Of a stretch of 64,000 bases of DNA, positions 51,912-61,842 are shown piece by piece (within the stretch, counting starts at the first letter, position 1; every line of letters begins with the position of its first letter). The stretch is from Bacteroidota bacterium (GTDB lineage Bacteria; Bacteroidota; Rhodothermia; Rhodothermales; UBA10348). The DNA lies in contig JAJCYQ010000003.1 in NCBI GenBank assembly GCA_029262835.1, forward strand, positions 61,562 through 125,561, written 5' to 3'. Under the pieces are notes generated by a model. It had not been told where the DNA came from and searched no databases. It was given only the letters and a program-made list of their open reading frames with translations. The position numbers and the translations under genes were made by a program.

Positions 51912-52649
51912 TCAGAAGAGTATTCCAATCCGGAAGGTATGCATTGTGCCCGTGTAATCGAAAGTATCGTTCGTGGCGGCCTCATTGAAATCGGATGCGT
52001 CCACGTCCCATGCCTGCCAACGAAACCCATAGCCGAAACTGATACCGAACTGATCGTTCAGGGGGCCCAGGGTAAGACGCGTGTTCGCATCGAGCATGGT
52101 AGATGATCCCGTATCGGATCCCAGGGACCGCTGGGCAATGCCAATCATGGGAATTACCCGAACACGCCACTGTGCCCGCGCGCCCTGGGCCTCAGCTCCA
52201 AGACCCGCGCCCAAAGCCAGCGTTGTGAATTCAAAGGCATCGAATGTTCCTCGATCCTCGTCACGCGATACCCGTCGGTATCCGGAATGAACGCCGAGAG
52301 GGATGGTAGGTTGAATTCCGGACCCCCGCGAGCGGGACCACGGACGCCAAGCCCCCGATGCCGTGATGAGGAAATCGGTCAGCGTGAGCGATTCGTCACC
52401 GCCTCCCTGCGTACCACGTGCAAAACGGGCAAGAAAACCAGGACGGGCATAGGCCAGTCCGTAGGCCGGCTCGTTGAAGTCGAATGCAGGCTCTTCAGAG
52501 TCCGATCCATCGAACGAAAAATCTATCAACGAGACCGTCGCTTCAACGGTCTGGTTGATGGCGCGGTCCGACCCGTAGTTGAGCTGGGCGAGAACGTTCT
52601 GATCGGAGGCCCAGCCCCACAACAGCAGTATTAACAGCACACGGGTCAT
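51912..52649 (-). CDS. Outer-membrane beta-barrel protein
   Basis: ATG 52649 gives 245 residues with a signal peptide (RVLLILLLWGWASDQNVLAQ). The rest alternates hydrophobic and polar residues, with strands such as ATVSLIDFSFDGS, YGLAYARPGFLARFARG, FEFTTLALGAGLGAEAQG, FGISFGYGFRWQAWDVD and a C-terminal strand ending in Phe (TFRIGILF), the outer-membrane insertion signal. About ten strands would fit. The cargo or partner is unknown. Confidence 0.8.
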   Translation of the reverse strand: MTRVLLILLLWGWASDQNVLAQLNYGSDRAINQTVEATVSLIDFSFDGSDSEEPAFDFNEPAYGLAYARPGFLARFARGTQGGGDESLTLTDFLITASGAWRPWSRSRGSGIQPTIPLGVHSGYRRVSRDEDRGTFDAFEFTTLALGAGLGAEAQGARAQWRVRVIPMIGIAQRSLGSDTGSSTMLDANTRLTLGPLNDQFGISFGYGFRWQAWDVDASDFNEAATNDTFDYTGTMHTFRIGILF

Positions 52650-52680
52650 GCAGGATCTCCGAAACGTGTCACAAAACGGT

Positions 52681-55164
52681 TCAACCTCCAGGCTGATCAC
52701 TGTCTGGGCGGCGGCGGTTGCTTCCGCGGCGGGAGGTTCCGCTGCGTCCACGACGCCTGGATGAGGATGCGCGGGTGGGCTTCTCACCACCAGGTGGGCC
52801 CGCCACGGGCGTAGACGGTGTCTGTGCCTGTTCCACCGGCTTGGTTGGCTCAGGCGTTGTTTCCGTTACGGGCGCGGACTCGGGGCGGGGACCTGGACGG
52901 CGCTGGCCGTCGCGCGGCCGATCGCTTTCGGGGCGACTGCCAGCTTCACCGCGACTGCTGCCTTCACTGCGGCGACTACCTTCACCCCTCGACCGGCCAC
53001 CGTTTCGCCCACTGCGGCCACCGTCGTCACTTCGACTGCGGCCCTCAGAGCGGCTGTTGCCTTCACTCCGCGAGCGCCCGCTTTTGCGACCACTGCCCTC
53101 CGAGCGACTGCTGCCTTCAGAGCGACTGCTACTGTCCGAGCGGCGGCCACCTTCACTACGTGAACGATCACTGCTGGAACGACCACTGCTACGGCTGCCG
53201 CCCTCACTGCGACTGCCACCCGTCGCGCTCCGGCTCTCCGACGAGCGACCACCGCCCGACCTTCCGGCACTGCGCTTGTCTTCCGTGGAACGGTCCCTGG
53301 TACGCTTAGACTCCGGTCGGTCCACTCGCTTCGCTTCCTTCTTCTTCTCAGGCGCAGAAAGGAATCGATCTGTCAGGTCTTCGTCCGTTCGCTGATCCAT
53401 GAAATGAAACGCCAACGGATTGATATTCTCATCCGCTACTACCTTGATACGTACCAGGTGGCGCAGGAACCACCTTGTGGTCTGGTTGGGAATACGCTTG
53501 TTCAGCCAGGCGGCAAGGAACGGATGCACACGAAGCTTCAGTGCCCCTTTCGTCCCGCTGTCGAGCCAGTTCTGTATCCAGGCGTCCAACTGGGCCAGAA
53601 TTTCTTCGGGAGATGCGGACGGCGCCGCCTTCAATGTGATATTGAGCTCCGGGCGCGGGCGCGGGGCGCGATCCACGGCCTCCTGACGCGTCGTAGGCGT
53701 TGGTTGCACGTCGCCATCCGCATCGGTACCGTCTGCCGAGAACGTCTTGGTAATACTGGGACGGAGGCGCTGCCGCGTGACCTGCATGAGCCCGAAATCG
53801 CTCATGGGAAGCACTTTGGTGACAGCACGGTCCTTACGGAACTCGCGGCGCAGTTCGTCAAATACCTTGCGTCGATTACGCTCGTGCCTCATGTCGATGA
53901 AGTCGATAACGAGAATACCACCGAGGTCACGCAGACGGACCTGCCGGGCAATCACCCGCGCCGCCTCGAGATTGATCTTGAGCGAACTGTCCTCCTGGGA
54001 CATCCCCTTCCCGGCGCGCCCCGAGTTCACGTCTACGACGTGCATGGCTTCAGTCTGCTCAATAAACAGGTAACCACCCGACGCCATATTGACGCGGCTC
54101 TCGAAGGCCTCGTTGACCGTGGCGGAGATACCTACGGAATCGAAGACGGGTGTATTGCCCGTGTATTCCTGGACGGCATCGGCCATCTGCGGGGCAATGG
54201 CCTGTACGTACCCCTTCACATTCTTGAACGTACGATGATCATCGATCAGGATCCGGTCGTAGTCGTCCGTGAACAGATCCCGCATGATCGAGGATGTCAT
54301 ATTCACGTCTTCGTGCAGCTCTACCGGGGGTTTGGGATTCCTGGCCAGTTTCTCTTCAATCCTGCGCCATTTGTCGAGCAGCAGATTGAGGTCCGTATCG
54401 AGCGATTTTGCATTCTTGCCCGACGCAACGGTACGGACAATGACGCCGAAACCTTCCGGCAGCAAACTGTTGGCAAGCGCGCGCAACCGACGCCGCTCCT
54501 TGAACGACTGTATTTTCTTGGAGACGGCCACGTAGTTCGCCATCGGAACCAGGACCAGGAACCGTCCAGCGAGGGAAATATCCGTCGTTACACGGCTGCC
54601 CTTGTTGGCGATCGGCTCCTTGCTGATCTTGACGAGAACCGCCTGGTCCCGCTTCAAAAACTTCGTGGGGTCGCCCGGCCCATCATCGTCGCGGTCCTGC
54701 GAGCGCGACGATCCACTGCCTCCCTGACCACGCGCGTGCTGACGTTTCTGCGCCGACTTGCGGCGGTCTGCCTTGTCACGCCCGGCGACGTGACGATGCG
54801 ACTCCCCCGATCCGCGGGCACCTTCCTCCTGACCTCTCGGCCGTCGACGCATTTTGCGCGTAGGGCGCGTTACGTAGTTGGCCTTGAACTGGCCAATTAC
54901 CGGCTTGTCTGCATCCACGAACTGCAGCCAGTCCGTGACATTTTCGATCAGGTCGGAGAAGTGAAGAAAGGCATCCTGCTTCTGCCCGATATCCACGAAA
55001 GCGGCCTGGATGCTGGGCATGATGCGACGCACGCGACCCAGAAAGATGTTTCCGATGGTGCGTTCGTGTTCGGGATTCTCGATAAACAGTTCCACAAGTT
55101 CGCCATTCTCCAGAATGGCGAGCCGGGTCTGTTTGCCATGGTTGACAATAATTTCCTTGGACAT
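52681..55164 (-). CDS. rng: Ribonuclease E/G family endoribonuclease with split S1 domain and RS/RG-rich tail
   Basis: 827 residues from ATG 55164. The RNase E/G core is clear: SKEIIVNHGKQTRLAILENGELVELFIE, NIFLGRVRRIMPSIQAAFVDIG, GYLFIEQTEAMHVVDVNSGRAGKGM, LGGILVIDFIDMRHERNRRKVF and LMQVTRQRLRPS. Between about residues 100 and 165 a basic low-complexity insert (RKMRRRPRGQEEGARG and following) splits the S1 RNA-binding domain. After about residue 620 the tail is a long run of Arg/Ser/Gly/Glu (SRSEG-type) repeats, probably an RNA- or partner-binding disordered arm as in RNase E. It processes rRNA and mRNA. Confidence 0.93.
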   Translation of the reverse strand: MSKEIIVNHGKQTRLAILENGELVELFIENPEHERTIGNIFLGRVRRIMPSIQAAFVDIGQKQDAFLHFSDLIENVTDWLQFVDADKPVIGQFKANYVTRPTRKMRRRPRGQEEGARGSGESHRHVAGRDKADRRKSAQKRQHARGQGGSGSSRSQDRDDDGPGDPTKFLKRDQAVLVKISKEPIANKGSRVTTDISLAGRFLVLVPMANYVAVSKKIQSFKERRRLRALANSLLPEGFGVIVRTVASGKNAKSLDTDLNLLLDKWRRIEEKLARNPKPPVELHEDVNMTSSIMRDLFTDDYDRILIDDHRTFKNVKGYVQAIAPQMADAVQEYTGNTPVFDSVGISATVNEAFESRVNMASGGYLFIEQTEAMHVVDVNSGRAGKGMSQEDSSLKINLEAARVIARQVRLRDLGGILVIDFIDMRHERNRRKVFDELRREFRKDRAVTKVLPMSDFGLMQVTRQRLRPSITKTFSADGTDADGDVQPTPTTRQEAVDRAPRPRPELNITLKAAPSASPEEILAQLDAWIQNWLDSGTKGALKLRVHPFLAAWLNKRIPNQTTRWFLRHLVRIKVVADENINPLAFHFMDQRTDEDLTDRFLSAPEKKKEAKRVDRPESKRTRDRSTEDKRSAGRSGGGRSSESRSATGGSRSEGGSRSSGRSSSDRSRSEGGRRSDSSSRSEGSSRSEGSGRKSGRSRSEGNSRSEGRSRSDDGGRSGRNGGRSRGEGSRRSEGSSRGEAGSRPESDRPRDGQRRPGPRPESAPVTETTPEPTKPVEQAQTPSTPVAGPPGGEKPTRASSSRRRGRSGTSRRGSNRRRPDSDQPGG

Positions 55165-55569
55165 ACAATATCGTTGGACAGGATTCGGCCCACTGAATTC
55201 CCACTGGGGCCAGAAAACACCCTGTCATGCGTTGGAAAGGCTGAAGCGTGACGTACATCCGATGACGCGAAGCCCATGGCATATCCTGCTGCACGGCGAA
55301 CCATGCCGAGCGAGAGGGCGACGAATAGCGCCCAAGAAATTGGATTGCGATGATTTGTCAAGAGAGTAACCGTGCCTGCGCTCCAGGAAATCGGATGGGT
55401 GGCGATCCACAGCGGCATACACCCCGACTGCATGGATTCCACCGGAATAGGTTGGTACCGCGTAAATCGCCAGCGGCGGCGAATGATCCCGATGAAATTG
55501 GATTTGGTTGACTGGCTCGCTGTACGTGACTATCCTGCCGATTCCTGAAACACGATCCCGGATCCGGAG
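55165..55569. other. Intergenic region between RNase E/G and citrate synthase
   Basis: 405 bases between divergent genes. No frame has family similarity or a good start, and I see no tRNA, repeat or terminator. It should hold both promoters and the untranslated leader of the RNase gene, which in many bacteria is itself regulated by RNA structure. Confidence 0.6.
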
Positions 55570-56706
55570 ATGTCTGCCCCCAAAACAGCCCGCGGCCTCG
55601 AGGGAGTCATTGCCCTCGAATCGAAAATCTGTTCAATCGACGGTACGGCCGGTTCGCTGGTCTACCGTGGCTATGACATTGCGGATCTGGCCGCGAATTG
55701 CCCGTTCGAAGACGTTGCGTGGCTGCTTTGGACAGGGGAGTTGCCGTCCGGGGCAGAATCCGAGCGCCTGAACAGCCAACTTGCCGCTCACAGAGTGCTC
55801 CCACCGGCAGTGCACGAGTTCCTGGCCCGCGTCGGCGAGCATGCCGAACCCATGTCGGTCCTCCGGACGGCTGTATCCATGTTGCCCCTGTACGACCATC
55901 CGCTGGAAAGCGACGACGATCCGCTCACGCAATCCATCCGGCTGACGGCCCGCATTCCCACGATCATTGCCGCCTTCGAGCGGCGCCGGGCAGGCCTCAT
56001 GCCCATTCGGCCGCTGACGCATGGCTCGACTGCCCATAACTTTCTGTACATGATGACGGGTTCCGAGCCTGGCGAAGCGGCGGAGCACATCTTCGATACC
56101 TGCCTCACGCTGCATGCCGAGCATGGACTGAATGCGTCGACGTTTACTGCACGCACGGTCGCGGCAACACTCACCGACCTCCACTCTGCCGTCACGGCCG
56201 CCATCGGAGCACTCAAAGGACCATTGCACGGTGGCGCCAATACAGCGGTGATGCACATGCTCCAGGAGTTGGAGTCGAATCAGATGTCGCCACAGGACTT
56301 CATTCTGACCAAGCTTGAGAAAAAGGAGCGCATCATGGGCTTCGGTCACCGGGTATACCGGACGATCGATCCACGCGCTGTGATTCTGAAGGAGCTGCTG
56401 CAGGCGCTTTCCGACGAGCAGGGTGGAAGTGTGTGGCTTGACATGAGCATGGAAATCATGGAAACCATGACGGCCTCCAAGAACCTGTATCCCAACGTCG
56501 ACTTCTTTTCTGCATCTGTCTACGCCACTCTCGGCATTCCGGCCGACATGTTCACGCCCATCTTTGCCCTGTCCAGGGTTTCGGGCTGGACGGCACACGT
56601 GCTGGAGCAGTGGAACGACAATCGCCTCATCCGGCCGCGGGCGGCGTACGTCGGGCCGTCCGGCAGATCGGTAGGCTCGACCCACACGGACAAACGGCCG
56701 TCGTGA
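55570..56706 (+). CDS. gltA: Citrate synthase
   Basis: 378 residues from ATG 55570, the short bacterial type. Features: GLEGVIALESKICSIDGTAGSLVYRGYDI, DHPLESDDDPLTQSIRL, the catalytic His in IGALKGPLHGGANTAVMHML, the second His in GFGHRVYRTIDPRAV, and the catalytic Asp in VDFFSASVYATLGIP. It condenses acetyl-CoA with oxaloacetate at the entry of the citric-acid cycle. The succinate dehydrogenase operon follows. Methylcitrate synthases look similar, but no propionate genes are present. Confidence 0.93.
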   Translation: MSAPKTARGLEGVIALESKICSIDGTAGSLVYRGYDIADLAANCPFEDVAWLLWTGELPSGAESERLNSQLAAHRVLPPAVHEFLARVGEHAEPMSVLRTAVSMLPLYDHPLESDDDPLTQSIRLTARIPTIIAAFERRRAGLMPIRPLTHGSTAHNFLYMMTGSEPGEAAEHIFDTCLTLHAEHGLNASTFTARTVAATLTDLHSAVTAAIGALKGPLHGGANTAVMHMLQELESNQMSPQDFILTKLEKKERIMGFGHRVYRTIDPRAVILKELLQALSDEQGGSVWLDMSMEIMETMTASKNLYPNVDFFSASVYATLGIPADMFTPIFALSRVSGWTAHVLEQWNDNRLIRPRAAYVGPSGRSVGSTHTDKRPS

Positions 56707-56839
56707 ACGTTTTCCCGGCACATATTCGTTCTCCGGAAACATATGGCCTGCAAAACACACCATGGTTTTACAAACCTGATGAGACACCACGCGCACTGAT
56801 TTGTACATTGGGTCAAAAGTCACGACATCACGAGACACC

Positions 56840-57550
56840 ATGAGCTCTTCGTCTACTGAATCCGGGTGGTTGTCCTCCCCCATCCTGAAAAAAGTGATCA
56901 CCGGCGTGACCGGGCTGGGCCTGACCCTGTTTGTCCTGGGCCACATGGTCGGCAACCTGGCCATGTTCACTGGTCCGGATGCCTACAACCAGTACGCTCA
57001 CTTCCTGGTGAGCCTCGGTCCGCTGTTTTACGCCATAGAACTGGGCCTGCTGGCCTTTTTCCTGTTCCATATCGTTACCGGAATTCGGATTGCCATCGGT
57101 AACCGCCGCGCAAGAAATACCCGGTATTCGGTATACAAAACCGCAGGGGGACCCAGTCGCCAGACGGCGGCCTCCCGATCCATGATCATCACGGGCCTAC
57201 TGCTCATGGTATTTTTGGTCATCCACCTGCTGTCGTTCAAGTTCGGCCCGGGCGGACCCGGGAACGCCAGCCAGGCCTATCTCACGACCATCGACGGCGT
57301 CGAAATGCGGGACCTGGCGAAACTCGTACATGAAAAATTCCAGACCCCGTGGTATACATTCGGGTATGCGGCCATCATGCTGCTGCTCATGATCCATCTT
57401 CGTCACGGGGTATGGAGTGCCATGCAGTCGCTCGGAGCCATGCGACCCTCCCTGACGCCCATCGTGTACGCCCTTGGCGGCCTGCTCGGAGCAGGAATTG
57501 CCGCCGGATTCATCGCCATGCCGCTGGCCATCTATTTCGGCTTCATTTAA
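56840..57550 (+). CDS. sdhC: Succinate dehydrogenase cytochrome b subunit (type B)
   Basis: ATG 56840 gives 236 residues with five membrane helices, the single-subunit type B form. Heme-b ligands are the helix histidines: LFVLGHMVGNL, FFLFHIVTGIRIAI, FLVIHLLSFKFG and LLLMIHLRHGVWS. It carries two hemes and moves electrons to menaquinone. sdhA starts 74 bases downstream. The start at MSSSST was chosen because it lies close to GAGACACC and fits the family length. Confidence 0.95.
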   Translation: MSSSSTESGWLSSPILKKVITGVTGLGLTLFVLGHMVGNLAMFTGPDAYNQYAHFLVSLGPLFYAIELGLLAFFLFHIVTGIRIAIGNRRARNTRYSVYKTAGGPSRQTAASRSMIITGLLLMVFLVIHLLSFKFGPGGPGNASQAYLTTIDGVEMRDLAKLVHEKFQTPWYTFGYAAIMLLLMIHLRHGVWSAMQSLGAMRPSLTPIVYALGGLLGAGIAAGFIAMPLAIYFGFI

Positions 57551-57624
57551 AAGTGGGTTGAAGAACCTGAGGCCCCGGCACCGAAGCCTGCTCATCTCCC
57601 GCGACTGCACCAACCGTTTCTGCC

Positions 57625-59532
57625 ATGCTCGACTCCAAGACTCCAGCCGGTCCCCTGAAGGAAAAATGGGACAACTACAAGAACAGCTGCAAACTGGTCA
57701 ACCCGGCCAACAAGAGAAAGCACACGGTGCTTGTGGTTGGTACGGGACTGGCCGGTGGTTCGGCGGCCGCGACGCTTGCTGAACTCGGCTATAACGTCAA
57801 GAGCTTCTGTATCCAGGATTCCCCCCGACGGGCGCACTCCATTGCGGCACAGGGTGGCATCAATGCCGCGAAGAATTATCCCAATGACGGCGATACGGTC
57901 TGGCGGCTCTTCTACGATACCATCAAGGGGGGTGACTACCGGTCCAGGGAGGCCAATGTGTACCGTCTGGCACAGGTTGCCAACAACATCATTGACCAGG
58001 CCGTTGCGCAGGGCGTTCCTTTCGCACGGGAATACGGTGGACTGCTGGACAACCGCTCGTTCGGGGGCGCCCAGGTCAGCCGAACCTTCTACGCCCGGGG
58101 GCAGACGGGACAGCAGTTGCTGCTGGGTGCCTACCAGGCCATGAGCCGCCAGATCGGTGCTGGCAACATCGAAATGTTCGCCCGCCAGGAGATGCTCGAT
58201 CTCGTAACCATCAACGGGAAAGCGCGTGGCATCATTACGCGCAATCTGGTAACGGGTGAGATTGAGCGTCACGTCGGAGATGCCGTGCTGCTCTGTACCG
58301 GAGGCTACGGGAATGTGTATTATTTGTCAACGAACGCCAAGAACTCGAACGTGACGGCGGCGTGGCGCGCGCACAAACGCGGTGCCTATTTCGCGAACCC
58401 GTGCTATACGCAGATCCATCCGACGTGCATACCGGTTTCCGGTGACTACCAGTCGAAGCTGACGCTCATGAGCGAAAGTCTTCGAAACGACGGTCGCGTG
58501 TGGGTCCCTAAAGATCCCGGCGACACCCGGTCCCCGCGGGACATACCGGAAGACGATCGCGATTATTACCTGGAACGTCGCTATCCCAGCTTCGGTAACC
58601 TCGTGCCCCGGGATGTAGCTTCCCGCAATGCCAAGAGCGTGACCGATGAAGGACGTGGTGTGGGTGAGACGAAACTGGCCGTGTACCTCGACTTTGCCGA
58701 CGCCATCCGGCGTCTGGGCAAGGACACCATCGAGGCCCGCTACGGCAACCTGTTCGAAATGTACGAGCGCATTACTGGCGAGAATCCATATGAAATGCCC
58801 ATGCGGATCTTCCCCGCCGTGCATTATACCATGGGAGGTCTGTGGGTCGACTATGAACTCCAGAGTTCGGTTCCAGGACTCTTCGTCCTCGGAGAAGCCA
58901 ATTTCTCAGATCACGGAGCCAATCGGCTCGGCGCATCGGCCCTGATGCAGGGGCTCAGTGACGGGTACTTCGTCATTCCATACACACTGGGCAACTACAT
59001 AGCTGGTACGGAGATGGATGCCGTCGGCACGGACCACCCGGCGTTCGCCGAGGCCGAGGACGCCTCCACGAGCCGCATCGACCAACTTCTTTCCGTGCAG
59101 GGAGACAAGACGGTGGTTGAGTTCCACCGCGAACTTGGCAAAATCATGTGGGACGAAGTGGGCATGTCGCGCACGAAGGAAGGCCTTCAGCGTGCCATTG
59201 ACCAGATTTCCGCCCTCCGGGATGAGTTCTGGCAGAATGTCCGCGTTCCCGGCGAACCCACGCATCACAACAAATATCTGGAATTTGCCGGTCGCGTGGC
59301 GGACTTCCTGGAGCTGGGTGAACTCATGGCGCGCGATGCCCTTGAGCGCGAAGAATCGTGCGGTGGACACTTCCGTGAGGAATATCAGTCGCCAGAGGGC
59401 GAGGCCATGCGCAACGATGAGGACTTCACGCACGTTGCCGCGTGGGAACACCGTGAGGATGGCAGCAAAGTGCGCCATACGGAAGACCTGGAATTTGAAA
59501 ACGTGCAGCTCACAACCCGTAGCTACAAGTAA
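57625..59532 (+). CDS. sdhA: Succinate dehydrogenase flavoprotein subunit
   Basis: 635 residues from ATG 57625. The FAD domain starts [44 protein letters not shown] carries the covalently bound FAD His. The substrate site includes [27 protein letters not shown] and [16 protein letters not shown]. This long SdhA type is typical of Bacteroidota and Epsilonproteobacteria and can work in either direction. It oxidises succinate to fumarate. sdhB follows after five bases. Confidence 0.97.
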   Translation: MLDSKTPAGPLKEKWDNYKNSCKLVNPANKRKHTVLVVGTGLAGGSAAATLAELGYNVKSFCIQDSPRRAHSIAAQGGINAAKNYPNDGDTVWRLFYDTIKGGDYRSREANVYRLAQVANNIIDQAVAQGVPFAREYGGLLDNRSFGGAQVSRTFYARGQTGQQLLLGAYQAMSRQIGAGNIEMFARQEMLDLVTINGKARGIITRNLVTGEIERHVGDAVLLCTGGYGNVYYLSTNAKNSNVTAAWRAHKRGAYFANPCYTQIHPTCIPVSGDYQSKLTLMSESLRNDGRVWVPKDPGDTRSPRDIPEDDRDYYLERRYPSFGNLVPRDVASRNAKSVTDEGRGVGETKLAVYLDFADAIRRLGKDTIEARYGNLFEMYERITGENPYEMPMRIFPAVHYTMGGLWVDYELQSSVPGLFVLGEANFSDHGANRLGASALMQGLSDGYFVIPYTLGNYIAGTEMDAVGTDHPAFAEAEDASTSRIDQLLSVQGDKTVVEFHRELGKIMWDEVGMSRTKEGLQRAIDQISALRDEFWQNVRVPGEPTHHNKYLEFAGRVADFLELGELMARDALEREESCGGHFREEYQSPEGEAMRNDEDFTHVAAWEHREDGSKVRHTEDLEFENVQLTTRSYK

Positions 59533-59537
59533 GTACC

Positions 59538-60278
59538 ATGATCATTACACTGAAAGTGTGGCGCCAGGAAGGCCCCGATGTACCGGGCCGATTTGAAACG
59601 TACAAGGTGCCCGACGCCAATCCACACATGTCTTTTCTGGAGATGCTTGACGTTCTGAACGAGCAGCTTATCAAGGAGGGCAAGGATCCGGTCGAGTTCG
59701 ACTATGATTGCCGCGAGGGTATCTGCGGATCGTGCGGGGTCGTCATCGACGGTCAGGCGCACGGGCCCCAGCAGCGGACCGCCTGCTGCCAGCTGCACAT
59801 GCGGCACTACAAGGATGGGGATACGATCGTCATTGAGCCATGGCGCGCCGAAGGGTTTCCCATTATTCGTGACCTGGTCGTGGACCGCTCCGCGTTTGAT
59901 CGCATTGTCGCCGCCGGCGGCTACGTCTCGGTCAATACCGGCGCCGCGCCAGACGCGAACTCCATCCCCGTCCCCAAGGACGACGCCGACCTGTCCATGG
60001 ATTACGCGACGTGTATCGGCTGTGGGGCGTGCGTCGCCGGGTGCCCCAATGCTTCAGCATCGCTCTTCACGGCTGCCAAGATTTCGCACCTGGCACTCTT
60101 GCCACAGGGAGATCCCGAGCGTGAGCGGCGGGCAAAGTCCATGGTCGACCAGATGGCCAGTGAAGGGTTTGGTGACTGCTCAAACCACGCGGAGTGCGAA
60201 GCGGTCTGCCCGAAAGGCATTTCGATCGATGCCATTGCGCGTATGCGGCGCGAGTACATGCGGGCGGTGCGGGGCTGA
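59538..60278 (+). CDS. sdhB: Succinate dehydrogenase iron-sulfur subunit
   Basis: 246 residues from ATG 59538. The [2Fe-2S] cluster site is [16 protein letters not shown] with a partner Cys in RTACCQLHM; the [4Fe-4S]/[3Fe-4S] sites are [17 protein letters not shown] and [13 protein letters not shown]. It carries electrons from FAD to the cytochrome subunit. It ends the operon; a weak hairpin (GATCGGT/ACCGATC, 60277-60303) follows without a T-tract. Confidence 0.97.
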   Translation: MIITLKVWRQEGPDVPGRFETYKVPDANPHMSFLEMLDVLNEQLIKEGKDPVEFDYDCREGICGSCGVVIDGQAHGPQQRTACCQLHMRHYKDGDTIVIEPWRAEGFPIIRDLVVDRSAFDRIVAAGGYVSVNTGAAPDANSIPVPKDDADLSMDYATCIGCGACVAGCPNASASLFTAAKISHLALLPQGDPERERRAKSMVDQMASEGFGDCSNHAECEAVCPKGISIDAIARMRREYMRAVRG

Positions 60279-60323
60279 TCGGTTAGCGCTCCCGGCACCG
60301 ATCGGCAGGAGCACGCTCAGGCT

Positions 60324-60363
60324 CAGGCCGGATGGAGCACATTCAGGCCGGCTGGAGCGCATT
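60324..60363. repeat. 20-bp tandem duplication at the end of purQ
   Basis: CAGGCCGGATGGAGCACATT (60324-60343) and CAGGCCGGCTGGAGCGCATT (60344-60363) are adjacent copies with two changes. One copy codes for the C-terminus of PurQ (NALQPA), the other lies just beyond its stop codon. It looks like a slippage product. Confidence 0.85.
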
Positions 60364-61020
60364 AAGGACCGATTCAAAAATCCGACGCCCGTCCGGCGAT
60401 CCGAGTACTTCTTCCGACGAGCGCTCCGGGTGCGGCATCATGCCGAGCACATTCCCGGCCGGGTTTACAATGCCCGCGATATCATTCACGCTGCCGTTCG
60501 GATTACCATCCGCGTACCGGAATACGACCTGCTGATTGTCTTCCAGTTCGGCCAGCACATCGGGATGGGCGATATAATTGCCTTCCCCATGAGCGATCGG
60601 CGTCCGGAGCACTTCGCCCGCCTGTAGTCCCGATGTAAATGGCGTGCCCGTATGTTCAACGCGCACACGTACATCCTTGCAGACAAACCGGAGCGATGCG
60701 TTCCGCGTGAGGGCACCCGGCAAAAGGTGCGCTTCGCACAGAATCTGGAATCCATTGCAGATCCCCATGACGAGGCCGCCACTCGAGGCAAACCGGACCA
60801 CATCTTTCATGACGGGAGAAAACCGCGCTATGGACCCGCTGCGCAGATAGTCGCCGTAGGAAAAGCCGCCGGGGACCACAACCAGGTCCACGTCCCCAAC
60901 CTCGGCATCCTTGTGCCAGATGAAACGCGTTTCGAGACCGAAGAGATGCGCCAGCACGTGGTAGGCATCGTGATCACAGTTCGAACCGGGAAAGACAAGA
61001 ACGCCGATGCGTGCTGACAT
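60343..61020 (-). CDS. purQ: Phosphoribosylformylglycinamidine synthase subunit PurQ
   Basis: 225 residues from ATG 61020. The class I glutamine amidotransferase site is complete: [38 protein letters not shown], nucleophile Cys in [15 protein letters not shown], and the His/Glu pair in [16 protein letters not shown]. It supplies ammonia to the FGAM synthase PurL in purine synthesis (small-subunit type, which needs separate PurL and PurS). It lies 15 bases after the YceI gene. Confidence 0.97.
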   Translation of the reverse strand: MSARIGVLVFPGSNCDHDAYHVLAHLFGLETRFIWHKDAEVGDVDLVVVPGGFSYGDYLRSGSIARFSPVMKDVVRFASSGGLVMGICNGFQILCEAHLLPGALTRNASLRFVCKDVRVRVEHTGTPFTSGLQAGEVLRTPIAHGEGNYIAHPDVLAELEDNQQVVFRYADGNPNGSVNDIAGIVNPAGNVLGMMPHPERSSEEVLGSPDGRRIFESVLNALQPA

Positions 61021-61035
61021 GGGATGCGGGTGGAT

Positions 61036-61656
61036 TCAGTTTTTGATGGCTTCGATTTCCAGAACGAGACGCACGTCCTCGCCAACAACCAGGCCGCCAG
61101 CCTCCATGACGGAGTCGAACTTGAGACCGTAGTCAAACCGGTTGATACGTCCCTCCGCTTCGATGCCTACCCGCTCCGAATTGCCCATGGTGGCTGTACC
61201 AATGACTTCGCCCTCGAGAACGATTTCTTTGGTCGTGCCGCGAATGGTAAGATCGCCCACGATTTCGAGCTCGCCGTCACCCTTGTCACGAACTTCCTTT
61301 GTCACGAAACGCAGTTCAGGATGGTTCTCGGCGTCAAAAAAGTCGTCCGAGCGAAGGTGGTTGTCACGGCGCTCATTCTCCGTATCGACACTTGCCGTCT
61401 GGATTACGGCTTCGGCGCGGAATGACTCTGGATTGGCAGGATCGAGCGTCACCGTGGCGTTGTAGTCCCGGAATTCGCCGGTAACGGTCGAGAGTCCCAG
61501 ATGCCGGACCTTGAATCCAACGAATGAATGCGTGGCATCGACCCGCCAGGTAGGAACCGTGTCAGCGGATGTAGCCTGTGCGAGCGCTGCGTTCCTCGAT
61601 GGTGTTGTGAAAATGAACAGGGTCGCAAGAGCGATCAGCGGGAAGAATCGGGACAT
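61036..61656 (-). CDS. YceI family periplasmic protein
   Basis: ATG 61656 gives 206 residues with a signal peptide (RFFPLIALATLFIFTTPSRNAALAQ). The YceI lipocalin-like fold is clear: WRVDATHSFVGFKVRHLGLSTVTGEFRDYNATV, AVIQTASVDTENERRDNHLRSDDFFDAENHPELRFVTKEV, LTIRGTTKEIVLEGEV and INRFDYGLKFD. It binds a polyisoprenoid or fatty-acid-like ligand. It is divergent from the DUF58 gene and co-directional with purQ. Confidence 0.94.
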   Translation of the reverse strand: MSRFFPLIALATLFIFTTPSRNAALAQATSADTVPTWRVDATHSFVGFKVRHLGLSTVTGEFRDYNATVTLDPANPESFRAEAVIQTASVDTENERRDNHLRSDDFFDAENHPELRFVTKEVRDKGDGELEIVGDLTIRGTTKEIVLEGEVIGTATMGNSERVGIEAEGRINRFDYGLKFDSVMEAGGLVVGEDVRLVLEIEAIKN

Positions 61657-61842
61657 ATGCAGATGCAATAGGTTTGGAGAAAGCAGGACATTGTTGCAGG
61701 GTGCGAACGGGGGATCCGAACGGGTGTTGGGTACGCCAAACAGGGTAAATGTTTCCGCACGTTGAACGACGAGCTTTGTGCTGCGTTCTACCCGACTGTT
61801 CCAGCCGCCAGACGACGTGATAATGAACGACCACCGACACAG

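Noticed and set aside
53100..53260. Repeats in the RNase E/G tail as a CRISPR-like or tandem repeat
   Set aside because: They are short degenerate codon repeats for Arg/Ser/Gly/Glu in an open reading frame, with no spacers.
53404..55251. 615-codon plus-strand frame opposite RNase E/G
   Set aside because: It mirrors a real RNase gene and has no recognisable domain.
60277..60303. Terminator after sdhB
   Set aside because: The stem is only 7 bp with a 13-base loop and no T-tract.
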